Part shown: positions 33,281-42,803 of the stretch, one piece after another
Numbering within the stretch: the stretch's first letter is position 1
Layout of the letters: every line of letters begins with the position of its first letter
Origin: Streptomyces sp. JH34
Lineage (GTDB): Bacteria; Actinomycetota; Actinomycetes; Streptomycetales; Streptomycetaceae
Assembly: GCF_029428875.1 (NCBI RefSeq)
Contig: NZ_JAJSOO010000001.1
Location: forward strand, 5,924,501 to 5,988,500
Reading direction: 5' to 3'
DNA: 64,000 nucleotides
Position numbers and translations under genes: made by a program
The notes under the pieces: generated by a model
What the model was told of the DNA's origin: nothing
The model's database searches: none
The model's input: only the letters and a program-made list of their open reading frames with translations

Positions 33281-34384
33281 TCAGAGATACAGACCGGCGT
33301 CCGCCCCCGCGTCCTGCTTCGGCACGGACGCGGGCCCGTTGCCCCGCCGCAGGGCGTACAGCTCGGCGAGCGTCGCGCCCTCACGGCCGATGCCCTTCTC
33401 CGTGCCCAGCCAGGACACCGACTCGGAGCGGGTCAGCGAGCCCACCTCGATGCGGGCGAGGCAGCGGCCCGGCCTGACGACGGCCGGGTGCAGCCGCTCC
33501 AGGTCCTCGTTGGTCGTCACCCCCACCAGGACGTTGCGGCCCTGGCCGAGCAGACCGTCGGTCAGGTTGAGCAGACGGGACAGAGCCTGACCGGCCGTGT
33601 GCTTGGCCTCGCCGCGGATCAGCTCGTCGCAGTCCTCCAGCAGGAGCAGCCGCCACCGTCCCTTCGACGAACCGTCGTCCTCACCGATGGCGATGTCCAT
33701 CAGATAGCCGACGTCGTTGAACAGCCGCTCCGGGTCCAGCACGCAGTCGACCTGGCACCAGTCCCGCCAGGACCGGGCCAGGGTGCGCAGCGCCGAGGTC
33801 TTGCCGGTGCCCGGCGGGCCGTGCAGCAGGAGGAGCCGGCCGGCGATGTCGTCGGGGGTCACCCTCATCAGCCGGTCCATCGCGTCGGCCACCGGAGCCG
33901 TGTAGTTGGACCGGACCTCCTCCCAGGTGCCGGCGGCGATCTGCCGGGTGGTGCGGTGCGGGCCACGGCGCGGTGAGACGTACCAGAAGCCCATGGTCAC
34001 GTTCTCGGGCTGCGGCTCCGGCTCGTCCAGGGCACCGTCCGTCGCCTCGGAGAGGATCTTCCGCGCCAGCTCGGGGGAGGTCGCGGTGACCGTCACGTCG
34101 GCGCCGCGGTTCCACCGGGAGACCAGCAGCGTCCACCCGTCACCCTCGGCCAGCGTCGTGCTGCGGTCGTCGTCGCGGGCCGACCTCAGCACCTCGGCCG
34201 ACGCGGGGAGCAGGGTCGCCCCCGACCTGACCCGGTCGAGGGAGGAACTGTGCGAGTGAGGCTGCTCGCCCGTCGCGAAGCGGCCCAGGAACAGCGCGTC
34301 CACGACATCGGACGGCGAATCGCTGTCGTCCACGTTGAGCCGGATCGGCAGGGCGGACTCGGGGTTGGCAGACATGGCGCCCAT
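33281..34384 (-). CDS. AAA-family ATPase with DUF5925-like N-terminal domain
   Basis: A protein of about 367 residues. The N-terminal half (1-175) is a conserved actinobacterial domain without known function. The AAA module follows with Walker A GPPGTGKT, Walker B LLLLEDCDEL, a sensor-1-like GVTTNEDLERLHPAVVRPGR and an arginine finger in that same segment. The ATG codons at 34384 and 34375 are both possible starts; neither has a good ribosome site. The gene faces the GntR gene and has no partner, so its substrate is unknown. Confidence 0.75.
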   Translation of the reverse strand: MGAMSANPESALPIRLNVDDSDSPSDVVDALFLGRFATGEQPHSHSSSLDRVRSGATLLPASAEVLRSARDDDRSTTLAEGDGWTLLVSRWNRGADVTVTATSPELARKILSEATDGALDEPEPQPENVTMGFWYVSPRRGPHRTTRQIAAGTWEEVRSNYTAPVADAMDRLMRVTPDDIAGRLLLLHGPPGTGKTSALRTLARSWRDWCQVDCVLDPERLFNDVGYLMDIAIGEDDGSSKGRWRLLLLEDCDELIRGEAKHTAGQALSRLLNLTDGLLGQGRNVLVGVTTNEDLERLHPAVVRPGRCLARIEVGSLTRSESVSWLGTEKGIGREGATLAELYALRRGNGPASVPKQDAGADAGLYL

Positions 34385-34498
34385 GATCCGCCACGGTGCC
34401 GTCCCGCGCACCCAGGTTTCAGGAGCTGCCCCCGGGTGGCGGGACGGGGCCACGGCCTCCGGTCCGGCGGCGCCGCCGCGCCGGACCGGGGACCGCCC

Positions 34499-35302
34499 TC
34501 AGCCCGGCCCGCGCCGCACCCTGCGCGCCCCGCGCACGACTGCGAACCCCTTGGTGAGCACCCGGTCCACCGCGAACGTCCGGGCGACCGCCCGGCCCTC
34601 CACCAGCCGTGCGAACTCGGCCGCGCCCGTGCGACGGCGTACGGTCACCCGCTCCAGGGCGTACGGTCCCTGGCGGCGCCGCGCCAGGGCGTTGCCCACG
34701 GCGAGGGACTGGGCGAAGCCCGCCGCCCGCACCGACCGGCGCACCCTGCGGGTGGAGTAGCCGTAGGGGTAGGCGAAGGAGACCGGGGGAGCGCCCAGTT
34801 CGGCGGCGACGATCTCCCGGCAGCCCGCGGTCTCGGCCCGCAGCGCCGTCCCGTCGAGCTGGTCCAGCTGCGGGTGGGTGTGGCTGTGTCCTCCTATCTC
34901 CACGCCCGTGGAGGCGAGTTCGCGCACCTGGTCCCAGCCGAGCATGGTGTCCGGGGCGCCGCCCTCGTCGTGGCTCCCGCGCAGCCAGCCGGTGGTGACG
35001 AAGACGGTGGCCGCGAACCCGTGCTCGGCGAGCACCGGCAGCGCGTGCCGGTGCACCCCCTCGTAGCCGTCGTCGAACGTGATCAGCACCGGCCGGGGCG
35101 GCAGCGGCCGCCCCGTGCGCCAGCTCCCGGCCAGCGCGGCCGTGGTGAGAGGGGTGAAGCCGCGCCGGGCCAGGATCTCCATCTGCGTGCCGAACGCGCC
35201 GGGTGACACGGAGAGGCCGTACACGGCGTCGGCCGGGCGGTGGCCGACGGCGTGGTACATCAGGATCGGCACGGCCCCGCACCCGTGGTCCTCCCCGCTC
35301 AC
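34499..35302 (-). CDS. Polysaccharide deacetylase (NodB domain, CE4)
   Basis: A 267-residue enzyme. Motif 1 VLITFDDGYEG has the catalytic base and a metal Asp, motif 2 GGHSHTHPQLD supplies two metal His, and VSFAYPYGYS is motif 3. CE4 enzymes remove N-acetyl groups from glycans. There is no signal peptide, so it may act on lipid-linked or nascent glycans in the cytosol. GTG at 35302 overlaps the end of the upstream GT2 gene by four bases (GTGA), placing it third in a three-gene polysaccharide operon. Confidence 0.87.
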   Translation of the reverse strand: MSGEDHGCGAVPILMYHAVGHRPADAVYGLSVSPGAFGTQMEILARRGFTPLTTAALAGSWRTGRPLPPRPVLITFDDGYEGVHRHALPVLAEHGFAATVFVTTGWLRGSHDEGGAPDTMLGWDQVRELASTGVEIGGHSHTHPQLDQLDGTALRAETAGCREIVAAELGAPPVSFAYPYGYSTRRVRRSVRAAGFAQSLAVGNALARRRQGPYALERVTVRRRTGAAEFARLVEGRAVARTFAVDRVLTKGFAVVRGARRVRRGPG

Positions 35303-36300
35303 CGGACCTCCTCCCGCACGCCCGCCGGCTCGATCGCGGGCACGGCGAAGGACGCGCCGGCACGCCGGACCCGTACGCTCCCCACCGCGTAACCGGCCGC
35401 CGCCGCCAGCACCCCCGTCACGACGGCGCCGGCACGGCCCGCGCCGCCGGGACGGCCGAGCAGGAAGTCGCGCACGCCCCGCAGCGCCCCGGCCGGGAGC
35501 ACCCGGGTGGTGTAGCGGCGCTCGGACTCCAGCCCCCGGGCGGCACCGACGCTCCGGGCGACGAGCGCCTTGGAGAGCCCCTCCGCGTACGTGCGGGTAC
35601 GGAAGTACCCGAAACGCTCCCGTGCCTCGGGGACCTTGTGACGGATCACGGCGCGGTCGTCGATCAGCAGCACGGCGCGGGGGAGCGCACGGGTGAGCCG
35701 GATGCAGAACTCGGTCTCCTCACCGCCCAGTGGCCGCTTGTCCCCGTCCCGTCCGATGCCGGTGGCGAATCCGCCCGCCGCGTCGAAGGCCGTACGCCGG
35801 AAGGAGGCGTTGCCGCCGAGGACGTTGCGCACCCGGACCGTGCCGGGCGGCAGCCCCCGGTAGGTGCATCCGACGACCCAGTCGAACTCCTCGGGGAACC
35901 AGAGCGGTCGGCGCCCGGAGGCCCACGACGGGAGGGTCCGGCCGCCGACGGCCATCACCTCCGGGTCGTCGTACCCCCGGTCGAGGTGACGCAGCCAGTC
36001 ACGCCCGGCCACCGCGTCGTCGTCGAGGAAGGCGACGATCGTGCCGCGTGCGGCGGCGATGCCCGTGTTGCGGCCCGCCGACAGCCCGCGTGGACCCGTG
36101 TTCGCGAGCACCCGCACCCCCGGGGAGCCCCGGTACTCGTCGGCCAGCCGGCCCAGCAGCGCCGGGTTGTGGTCCACGACCAGGAGGGTCTCCTCCGCCG
36201 GCAGCGACTGGGACCGGACCGAGGCGACCGCTTCGAGGATGCCGTCCCAGCGTTCCTCGGTGTAGACGCAGACGACGACGGAGAAGGCGCGTGAGCTCAC
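35299..36300 (-). CDS. GT2 glycosyltransferase with a C-terminal membrane segment
   Basis: A 333-residue GT-A enzyme: nucleotide-binding VVVCVYTEERWDGILEAV, the DxD-type FLDDDAVAG, a GGNASFRR acceptor segment and the GGEETEFCIRL region with the catalytic acid. A hydrophobic segment near residue 290 may anchor it. Family GT2 enzymes extend cell-surface or exopolysaccharides. GTG at 36300 overlaps the preceding gene, and the end overlaps the deacetylase gene, so the three are translationally coupled. The sugar donor is unknown. Confidence 0.85.
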   Translation of the reverse strand: MSSRAFSVVVCVYTEERWDGILEAVASVRSQSLPAEETLLVVDHNPALLGRLADEYRGSPGVRVLANTGPRGLSAGRNTGIAAARGTIVAFLDDDAVAGRDWLRHLDRGYDDPEVMAVGGRTLPSWASGRRPLWFPEEFDWVVGCTYRGLPPGTVRVRNVLGGNASFRRTAFDAAGGFATGIGRDGDKRPLGGEETEFCIRLTRALPRAVLLIDDRAVIRHKVPEARERFGYFRTRTYAEGLSKALVARSVGAARGLESERRYTTRVLPAGALRGVRDFLLGRPGGAGRAGAVVTGVLAAAAGYAVGSVRVRRAGASFAVPAIEPAGVREEVR

Positions 36301-37121
36301 AGCAGTTGTCCCCGGCCGATGACGGCGGGAGCGGTCGCGGTCCGGCGGCGACGCACCCGCTTCTCCGTGAGGATCACCCGCAGCACCCGCAGACCGTCGC
36401 GCACGGCACTGAGGTTGCTGACGCCGTGGATGCGGTTGTACTCGTGGCTCGGCACCTCCTGGACCCTGAGACCGGCCTTGACCACCCGGATGTTCATCAG
36501 GGTCTCTATCTCGAAGCCGGTGCAGTCCAGGGCGATCCTGTCCAGGCAGTGTCTCCAGAAGGCGTTGTAGCCGTAGCAGAGGTCCGTGTAGCGGGCCCCG
36601 AACTTGCGGTTGACCACCGCGCACAGCGCCCGGTTGCCGAGCCTGCGGACGGGCGTCATGTCGTCCGTCCCGCCACCGTTGGCGAAGCGGGATCCCTTGG
36701 CGAAGTCGGCGCCTCCGACCAGGGCGGAGACGTAGCTGACGATCTCCTCGCCGTCCGCCGAGCCGTCGGCGTCGACCATCACGATGATCTCGCCGGTGCA
36801 GGCCGCGAAGCCACTGATCAGGGCGTCTCCCTTGCCCTTGCCGGTCTGTTCGACGACCACGACGTCGGGACGGAGTTCTCGGGCGACACGGACGGTGCCG
36901 TCCGTGGAATTGCCGTCGACGAGCACGACTTCATGAATCCAGTCGGGCAGCGTCCTGAACACATGGGGAAGATTCTCCGCCTCATTCATGGCGGGGATCA
37001 CGACACTTACCGGCGGCGCTATCGCGAGATGCGAAGAGATCGGTCGGTATTCGCTCTGTATTCGAGCGGATCCGGTCTCTTCGGTGACAGGTCTGATCGA
37101 GGAAGGCAGGACTGAACTCAT
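36297..37121 (-). CDS. DPM1/GtrB-like GT2 glycosyltransferase
   Basis: A 274-residue GT2 protein. After a 35-residue extension it has VSVVIPAMNEAENLPHVF, VDGNSTDGTV, GKGKGDAL and the metal-binding MVDADGSADGEEI, as in dolichol- or undecaprenyl-phosphate sugar synthases. YTDLCYGYNAFWR and GFEIETLMNIR are acceptor-domain landmarks. It would make a lipid-linked sugar for the GT2 encoded next. It is the first gene of the operon; an 837-base region lies upstream. Confidence 0.87.
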   Translation of the reverse strand: MSSVLPSSIRPVTEETGSARIQSEYRPISSHLAIAPPVSVVIPAMNEAENLPHVFRTLPDWIHEVVLVDGNSTDGTVRVARELRPDVVVVEQTGKGKGDALISGFAACTGEIIVMVDADGSADGEEIVSYVSALVGGADFAKGSRFANGGGTDDMTPVRRLGNRALCAVVNRKFGARYTDLCYGYNAFWRHCLDRIALDCTGFEIETLMNIRVVKAGLRVQEVPSHEYNRIHGVSNLSAVRDGLRVLRVILTEKRVRRRRTATAPAVIGRGQLL

Positions 37122-37958
37122 GAGTCATTTCCCTCTCGTCCGGTGGACGGCCCGCCCCCGGGCAGTCCGGATGAAGGTCCGGTTCGAAAGGGGGGTTCTC
37201 ATTCCGGCCATGACGGCACGGCGCTCCGGGCCGGCCGGATGAGCTGGCACAACTGGCCGTACGGCGGCCGACTCGACTGAGTACGGCCGCTGGGCACGGC
37301 ACCCCCCTACCGCGCCCCGCTCCGGTGTCCACCGCGGCTGCCTGAGCCCTCCCCTGGAGCCGCCTGCGTGATGGGCCGTTGCGGGTTGATCCATGACGAT
37401 ATTGACGATTGGAACTGTATGGCAAGACATGCAATGACGTCTCACCCTTTTCGGACTTCGACGGAACTGTCACATGTGGCAACGGAATTGATGCTTCCTT
37501 TTTCTGTGGTGTACCGGCCGTCGGGAAGATCGGGCCGGAGGTGAATCGACCGGCGCCGCCGTGGAGGTGATCGGGGCGGAATTCCGCGCTGACCTGCCGC
37601 TCGGCACCGGCGGACGGGTGCCGTCGAAAGGGAGGGCCGCCGGTCGTTCCGGACGGAGGCGGCGGGCCGGTCCGTTCGCTCGGGCTCCGGCGGCCAGGCG
37701 TGCGGCGTGGCGGCCGGGGTCACGAAGCGAGCAAAGAGGGTGAAAGGAGCGCGCGGAGGTGAACCGGGTGCCGCGCCGCGGTCGATGGCGAGTGCCGGCC
37801 GTCCGGTCCTTGGCGCGCCGTATGTCCGCCGCGGGGGTGATGTGCCGTCAGGGGGCCGTCACGCGAACCTCGTTCAACCTTCTTGGCATGGACACTTCCG
37901 GAATTGGCGTCCGTACTGCTACCACGGAGTAGGCAGAGATCCTGCCCAAGGAGGTTCC
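37122..37958. other. Long intergenic region between the polysaccharide operon and the SGNH lipase
   Basis: About 840 bases without a convincing gene; the ORFs in it have no recognisable sequence or ribosome site. It holds a possible minus-strand promoter (TTGCCA on the complement of 37420-37425, 17 bases, ATATCG on the complement of 37397-37402). Two hairpins lie in the expected leader: 37198-37209 with 37233-37243 (11 pairs, one bulge) and GGCCGTAC at 37255-37262 with 37281-37288. The stretch 37380-37520 is clearly less GC-rich than its surroundings. The ribosome site of the lipase (AAGGAGG, 37948-37954) closes it. Confidence 0.5.
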
Positions 37959-38768
37959 ATGAAAATGTCCGGACTCGTGGCGTTCTCGTCCTCTCTTCTG
38001 CTCGGCACCGTTCTCGCTCTGACCGGTGCGAGCGTCGCCCAGGCCCAGGATTCGGCCGCAGCCGTCGACTACGTCGCTCTGGGGGACTCGTACTCGTCGG
38101 GCGTCGGCGCCGGCAGCTACGACAGCGCGAGCGGGGACTGCAAGCGCAGCACCCGTGCGTACCCCGCTCTCTGGAAGGCGGCCAACAACCCCGCCTCCTT
38201 CGCCTTCACGGCGTGCTCAGGAGCCAGGACCGGTGATGTCACGGCCGGTCAGCTCGGTCCGCTCAACTCCGCGACCGACCTCGTGTCGATCTCCATCGGC
38301 GGCAACGACGCGGGCTTCGCCGACGTCATGACCACCTGTGTCCTGCAGTCCGAAGCCACCTGTCTGAGCCGGATCGCCACCGCCCGCGCCTACGTGGACT
38401 CGACCCTCCCCGGCAAACTGGACTCCGTCTACTCGGCGATCAGCGCCAAGGCGCCCTCGGCCCGTGTCGTCGTCCTCGGCTACCCCCGCTTCTACAAGCT
38501 CAGCGGCGGTTGCGTCGCCGGTCTGAGCGAGACGGAACGCACCGCCATCAACGGCGCCGCCGACTACCTCAACGCCGCCACGGCCAAGCGTGCCGCCGAC
38601 CACGGCTTCACCTTCGGCGACGTCACCTCCGCCTTCACCGGGCACGAGATCTGCTCGGGCAGCGCCTGGCTGCACAGCGTGAACTGGCTCAACATCGGTG
38701 AGTCCTACCACCCCACCGCCGCCGGGCAGTCGGGTGGCTATCTGCCCGTCCTCAGCTCGAAGGCCTGA
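37959..38768 (+). CDS. Secreted SGNH-family lipase/esterase
   Basis: A 269-residue exported hydrolase. The start is ATG at 37959, with AAGGAGG five bases upstream, giving a signal peptide that ends QAQDS. SGNH blocks are all visible: block I YVALGDSYSSGVG (nucleophile Ser), block III ISIGGNDAGF and block V ESYHPTAAGQ with the catalytic His. Six Cys suggest three disulfides, as in the structurally known Streptomyces SGNH lipases. It releases fatty acids from lipids outside the cell. The upstream open frame adds only low-complexity sequence and is not part of it. Confidence 0.9.
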   Translation: MKMSGLVAFSSSLLLGTVLALTGASVAQAQDSAAAVDYVALGDSYSSGVGAGSYDSASGDCKRSTRAYPALWKAANNPASFAFTACSGARTGDVTAGQLGPLNSATDLVSISIGGNDAGFADVMTTCVLQSEATCLSRIATARAYVDSTLPGKLDSVYSAISAKAPSARVVVLGYPRFYKLSGGCVAGLSETERTAINGAADYLNAATAKRAADHGFTFGDVTSAFTGHEICSGSAWLHSVNWLNIGESYHPTAAGQSGGYLPVLSSKA

Positions 38769-38795
38769 CCGCACCCGTGTAGCGGGCGCCCGGGT

Positions 38796-39944
38796 TCAGC
38801 CGTGCGCAGACGAGGGGGCTCCGTCCTGCGGGGCCCCCTCCTCCTCGGCGGGGAAGGCGGGCGCCGGCGAACTCGCCGACCAGGACGTCACCGTCGTGCC
38901 ACCGCTCCTCCCGTCAGGGTCGTCGTCGTTCGCCAGTGCCCACACGAGACCGCCGGCGACGAGCAGCGCGACCACTGCCGCGACGGCCACCAACACGCCC
39001 GTGCGCTTCGTGGGTCCGGTGAACTCCGGCGTGTCCGCCGGGGGTACCCCGCCGCCGTCCGCCGCGTCCGCGCCGTCCACAGGCGTCGGGGAGGGCGGTC
39101 CGGCCGGCGATCCGGTGCCGCCCGCCGCCAGGATCCGCAGCCGGCGCTCCGCCTCCGAGGCGGTGAGCCGATCCGCCGGATCCTTGCGCAGCAGTCCCTC
39201 GATGACGGGTGCGAGCGCACCGGCCCGTTCGAGAGGCGGCGGCTCCCCGTCGCCCACCGCGCGCAACGTGTCCGCAGGGGTGTCCCGGCCGAAGGGGGAC
39301 CGGCCTTCGGCCGCGGCGTACAGAAGCACTCCGAGCGACCAGAGATCGGCTTCGGGTCCCGGCGTGCGCCCCAGCGCACGCTCTGGCGCGACGTACTCCG
39401 GTGAGCTGATCGGCTCACCCGCCACGGTGAGTACCGGCGTTCCCCGGTCTGCGGCGATGCCGAAGTCCTTCAGCATCACCCGCCCGTCGTTGGCCAGCAG
39501 TACGTTCCCCGGCTTCACGTCGCGGTGCAGCGCGCCGGCCTCGTGGCCGCCGCGCAGTGCCGCGAGCACCTCGGCGCCGATCCGGGCCGCCCGCCGCGGG
39601 GACAGCGGGCCGTCGGCGTCCAGGACGTCGGACAGGGTGAGTCCGCGGACCAGCTCCGTCACGATCCAGGGCCGTGAGTCCTGGGTGACCACGTCATGGA
39701 CGGTGACGACGTTGCGGTGGGTGACGCGTGCGGCCGTACGGACCTCCCCCTCCAGGAGGGAACGCAGCCGTCCGGCCTCGGTGGCGGACAGGGATGCGGG
39801 GATCCGCACCTCCTTCACGGCCACCTCGCGACCGAGAACCTCGTCACGGGCGCGCCACACGGTGCCCGCCCCGCCTTCGCCCAGCCGGTCCAGAAGGCGG
39901 TAACGATCCGCGATCACGCGCCCGGTGTCCGGGACTTCGCTCAT
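38796..39944 (-). CDS. Serine/threonine protein kinase, membrane-anchored
   Basis: A 382-residue Hanks-type kinase. Glycine loop LGEGGAGTVW, ATP-binding Lys in VAVKEV, catalytic loop LHRDVKPGNVL, DFG in LKDFGIA and APE in YVAPERAL are complete, so it should be active. A linker rich in Pro, Gly and Asp leads to one TM helix near residues 318-338 and a short outside tail of about 45 residues without PASTA repeats. That is a typical actinobacterial sensor-like layout with an unknown signal. It is convergent with the SGNH gene. Confidence 0.92.
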   Translation of the reverse strand: MSEVPDTGRVIADRYRLLDRLGEGGAGTVWRARDEVLGREVAVKEVRIPASLSATEAGRLRSLLEGEVRTAARVTHRNVVTVHDVVTQDSRPWIVTELVRGLTLSDVLDADGPLSPRRAARIGAEVLAALRGGHEAGALHRDVKPGNVLLANDGRVMLKDFGIAADRGTPVLTVAGEPISSPEYVAPERALGRTPGPEADLWSLGVLLYAAAEGRSPFGRDTPADTLRAVGDGEPPPLERAGALAPVIEGLLRKDPADRLTASEAERRLRILAAGGTGSPAGPPSPTPVDGADAADGGGVPPADTPEFTGPTKRTGVLVAVAAVVALLVAGGLVWALANDDDPDGRSGGTTVTSWSASSPAPAFPAEEEGAPQDGAPSSAHG

Positions 39945-40152
39945 CGGTGACCCTCCATCAGCAGCGTCGCCTGGTGCGGACGAATCACCTCCAAGCTAAC
40001 CCAACTGGCCCTGGAACCGACAGGATCCGGTAACGGGCCGTCAACCCCCGTGTACGGGCGTGCGATCCTGCGGCCGGGATACACGAGTGTCACTGCGGGA
40101 CGATAGGGTTAACCTGCCCGGGCCGGGTGCCCTCGTACGGGTGGGGAGTGAC

Positions 40153-40416
40153 ATGGAACAGATAACGGTGCGCAGCAGGCCGCGTGTGCCTGCCATCACA
40201 TGTGGGAGCGGTGCGACCAGTAGGCGCCTCGACCGCCATCTCTCGGTGCTGGGCGGCCCTGCCGTTCCGCAGCGTGAGTCGGCCGAGGCGACGCTGCTCA
40301 TGCTCGAGCTCACCTCGCGCGACGTCGCGCACACCCGCAGGAGCAGGAGCGCGCGTGTCTCGCTCTTCGCCCCCCTGCGGCGACTGCGGCGCTCGCTCTT
40401 CGGCAGCCGCCACTGA
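40153..40416 (+). CDS. Hypothetical small basic protein
   Basis: An 87-residue protein, rich in Arg and Ser, with no signal, membrane segment or recognised domain. The middle (SAEATLLMLELTSRDVAHTRRS) could form a helix, and the end (LFAPLRRLRRSLFGS) is an amphipathic basic helix. ATG at 40153 is preceded by GGGGAG five bases away, which favours it over the upstream start of the same frame. It lies divergent from the kinase gene. I do not recognise a family; it may be a Streptomyces-specific protein. Confidence 0.5.
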   Translation: MEQITVRSRPRVPAITCGSGATSRRLDRHLSVLGGPAVPQRESAEATLLMLELTSRDVAHTRRSRSARVSLFAPLRRLRRSLFGSRH

Positions 40417-40691
40417 CCGACGGCTGTCCCGACCGGTCCGGCCCTGCGTCCAGGGCCGTGTCCACGATCACTCCGCTCCGGCGCAGTGCTGCTGTCCGTC
40501 CGTCCGTCATCCCCAGGGCGGGGCAGCGTTGCGTCGGTGTGCTCCCCAGCGCCGGTACGGCACCCATCGGCACCGGCACTCATCGGCACCGGCGCCCGCC
40601 CGGCAGCGCGAACGCGAGCAACGGCACCCGCGACATGTGCACAGAGGCGGCCACCTCCCGCCCGGCACCACCCGCACGACGCCCTCCCGTC

Positions 40692-41915
40692 TCACAGCAG
40701 AGCGAACTGCCCCTCAGGGCCCTCCTCACGGTGATCCAGCACGGACGCCGGCCGACGGGCCGACGCGGGCACGGGAAGCACCCCGGCCGTGCGCAGCGCG
40801 TCCCGGGTGAGAGTCCCCGTCCTCCCCAGCGTGTCCCGCAGTGCCTCCTGCCGGGGCCCGAGTCCGGCCAGCAGCGCCAGGACGGTGATCAGTTCCAGCA
40901 GTTCCGACGTCCGCTCCCGCGGCCAGCCACGCGGCCCCACGGCGGCCAGCCCCTCCGCCGCCGCCGTGCGGCGCTCGAACCAGAGCTCCAGCATCCGCAC
41001 TCCGCCGACGCGGAAGTCCCACGCCGCGGCGGGAACGGGCGAGACGCGCCCCTCGCCGACGACGAGCACCTCCTCCTCCGCGTCGTAGCGGATGCCGTCC
41101 GGCCGGGGCTGGATCGGGGCCCGCACGTACGGGCGCCGGCCGCCGGGCAGCCGCGGGCGCTCCCCGCCGCGCGCCCCACGCAGCTGAAGCCGCAGCAGTT
41201 CCTGCCCGAGCTCCACGCCCCGGGCCCACAGATCGCCGCCGGTGGGCAGCGGGACGAGGAGGCCCGCGGCGGAGGGCCGGGCGGCGGCGAGGATCCAGGC
41301 CAGGACGGACTCGGCGCTGACCGCGGTCCCGTACCGGTCGGACAGCAGGGCGGGCAGGCCCGGCGCGAGATTGGGCTCCTGCCCACCCGGCCGCCGGTAG
41401 AGCGGCCGTATCCGGCCCGGCCGCCCCGCGGGGGCGTGCCCGTCGGGCAGCAGCGCGGTCGCGGACAGGCAGGGGCCGTCGTCCTGGGGCACGTATCCGT
41501 GCTCGACGGCGAAGATCTGGTGACCGTCGGCGACCCGCCACATCTCGGGCCGGGCCGCGTCGAGCAGTCGGTGGTCGGGAATCAGCCACTGCTCGTCGAA
41601 GGGGCCGTGCAGGATCCGCACGGGTTCCGGATACGGGCCCGGGTGCCGGGCGAACGCGCCGGTCCCGGTGGACCTGCCCGGCAGCGCCGCGGCCGGGGTC
41701 AGCGGCGTACGGGAGCGGCTGGGCCGGAAGAGGCGTTCCTGATCCGCGCGCTCCGCCCCCGCCAGCAGGTCCCAGCGGGCCCGGAGCGAGGCCGCCTCGG
41801 CGGCCGTCACCCAGGGCCGCCCCGTTCTCAGGGGCCGCACCGACCAGGGCATGAGGTCGTCCAGCAGCGGGAGCGCATCGTCCCCGCCGACTCCGGCCGC
41901 CACCCGTGCTGCCAC
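40692..41915 (-). CDS. Type ISP restriction/modification specificity-like protein (no methylase part)
   Basis: A 407-residue soluble protein. The run RIRPLYRRPGGQEPNLAPGL, then LWARGVELGQELL, GGRRPYVRAPI and GGVRMLELWFE match the C-terminal specificity domain of type ISP (LlaBIII-like) enzymes as found in Streptomyces. There is no SAM-binding, DPPY or helicase motif, so it is not a restriction enzyme on its own. GTG at 41915 has GGGGAGG eight bases upstream. Such solo proteins are common in the genus and their role is unknown. The gene follows the HutC-type regulator in the same direction after 71 bases. Confidence 0.6.
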   Translation of the reverse strand: MAARVAAGVGGDDALPLLDDLMPWSVRPLRTGRPWVTAAEAASLRARWDLLAGAERADQERLFRPSRSRTPLTPAAALPGRSTGTGAFARHPGPYPEPVRILHGPFDEQWLIPDHRLLDAARPEMWRVADGHQIFAVEHGYVPQDDGPCLSATALLPDGHAPAGRPGRIRPLYRRPGGQEPNLAPGLPALLSDRYGTAVSAESVLAWILAAARPSAAGLLVPLPTGGDLWARGVELGQELLRLQLRGARGGERPRLPGGRRPYVRAPIQPRPDGIRYDAEEEVLVVGEGRVSPVPAAAWDFRVGGVRMLELWFERRTAAAEGLAAVGPRGWPRERTSELLELITVLALLAGLGPRQEALRDTLGRTGTLTRDALRTAGVLPVPASARRPASVLDHREEGPEGQFALL

Positions 41916-41986
41916 CGTGTCGTCCTCCCCGTCGCCACGTCCGCCGCCTCAGGCATCGTAACGATCCCGCCGCGGCGGCCCCGCCG

Positions 41987-42769
41987 TCAGTGCGCGTCGA
42001 CGGTCACCGAGAAGGAGAAGCGGTCCCCCCGGTAGCGGATGCGCGCCACGTCCACCACCGTGCCGTCCTCGTCGTACGTCACCCCGGTGTAGTGCAGGAT
42101 CGGGCTGAGCAGCGGGACCTGGAGCAGCTCGGCCGTGGCGGGGTCGGCGAGGCGCGCCTCGACGGTGTCCGTGATCCGGGAGATGCGTACGCCGACGACG
42201 TCACGCAGCACCTTGGTCATCGGCCACCGCTCCAGGTCGGCCACGTCCAGCCGCGCAGCGGTCTCCGGGCGCAGCGCGTTCTCCGCCCAGTTGGTGGGCT
42301 CGCCCGTCCCCTCGTCGCAGCGCAGCCGCCGGTAGCTGACCACCTCCGGGCACTCGGGGAAGAACTCCGCGAGATCGCCGGGGACGGGCGTGCGGCCGTG
42401 GCCGAGTACCGTCGTCCGCTCGCCCGACTGCTGGGCGACGATCGTGTCGATCGACCCCAGCAGCCGGACCGGCGACACCCGCCGGGCGCGCGGCTCGATG
42501 AACGTGCCGCGCCGCCGGTGCCTGCTGATGAGCCCCTCGCCCTCGAGCTCCTTGAGGGCCTGGCGCATGGTCAGGACGCTGACGCCGTAGTGCGCGGCGA
42601 GCTGCTCCTCGGTGGGCAGCCGCGTCGAGGCGTCCTGGGGGCGGCCCAGTATGGAGGCCCGCAGGGACTGCGAGACCTGGTACCAGAGGGGCAGCTTCCG
42701 GTTCAGCACCAGGGAGTCGGGGGCGAATCCGGGCCGGCCGGCCTCGTTCACCTGATTCATCCGGTTCAC
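41987..42769 (-). CDS. GntR-family regulator, HutC type with UTRA domain
   Basis: A 260-residue regulator: an N-terminal winged helix (LWYQVSQSLRASIL, LPTEEQLAAHYGVSVLTMRQALKELEGEGLISRHRRRGTFI) and a UTRA ligand domain from about residue 95 to the end. HutC regulators sense small metabolites. It starts with GTG at 42769 (GGAGAG upstream), 34 bases after the hmgA stop in the same direction, so it is probably transcribed with hmgA and may respond to an aromatic acid or fumarylacetoacetate-type metabolite. Confidence 0.87.
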   Translation of the reverse strand: MNRMNQVNEAGRPGFAPDSLVLNRKLPLWYQVSQSLRASILGRPQDASTRLPTEEQLAAHYGVSVLTMRQALKELEGEGLISRHRRRGTFIEPRARRVSPVRLLGSIDTIVAQQSGERTTVLGHGRTPVPGDLAEFFPECPEVVSYRRLRCDEGTGEPTNWAENALRPETAARLDVADLERWPMTKVLRDVVGVRISRITDTVEARLADPATAELLQVPLLSPILHYTGVTYDEDGTVVDVARIRYRGDRFSFSVTVDAH

Positions 42770-42803
42770 CCGATCTCTCCGAGGAGTGGCCGGCGGTGCG
42801 GTC

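Noticed and set aside
37561..37743. Small open frame in the gap before the SGNH lipase
   Set aside because: Arg/Gly-rich sequence without ribosome site or any recognisable feature.
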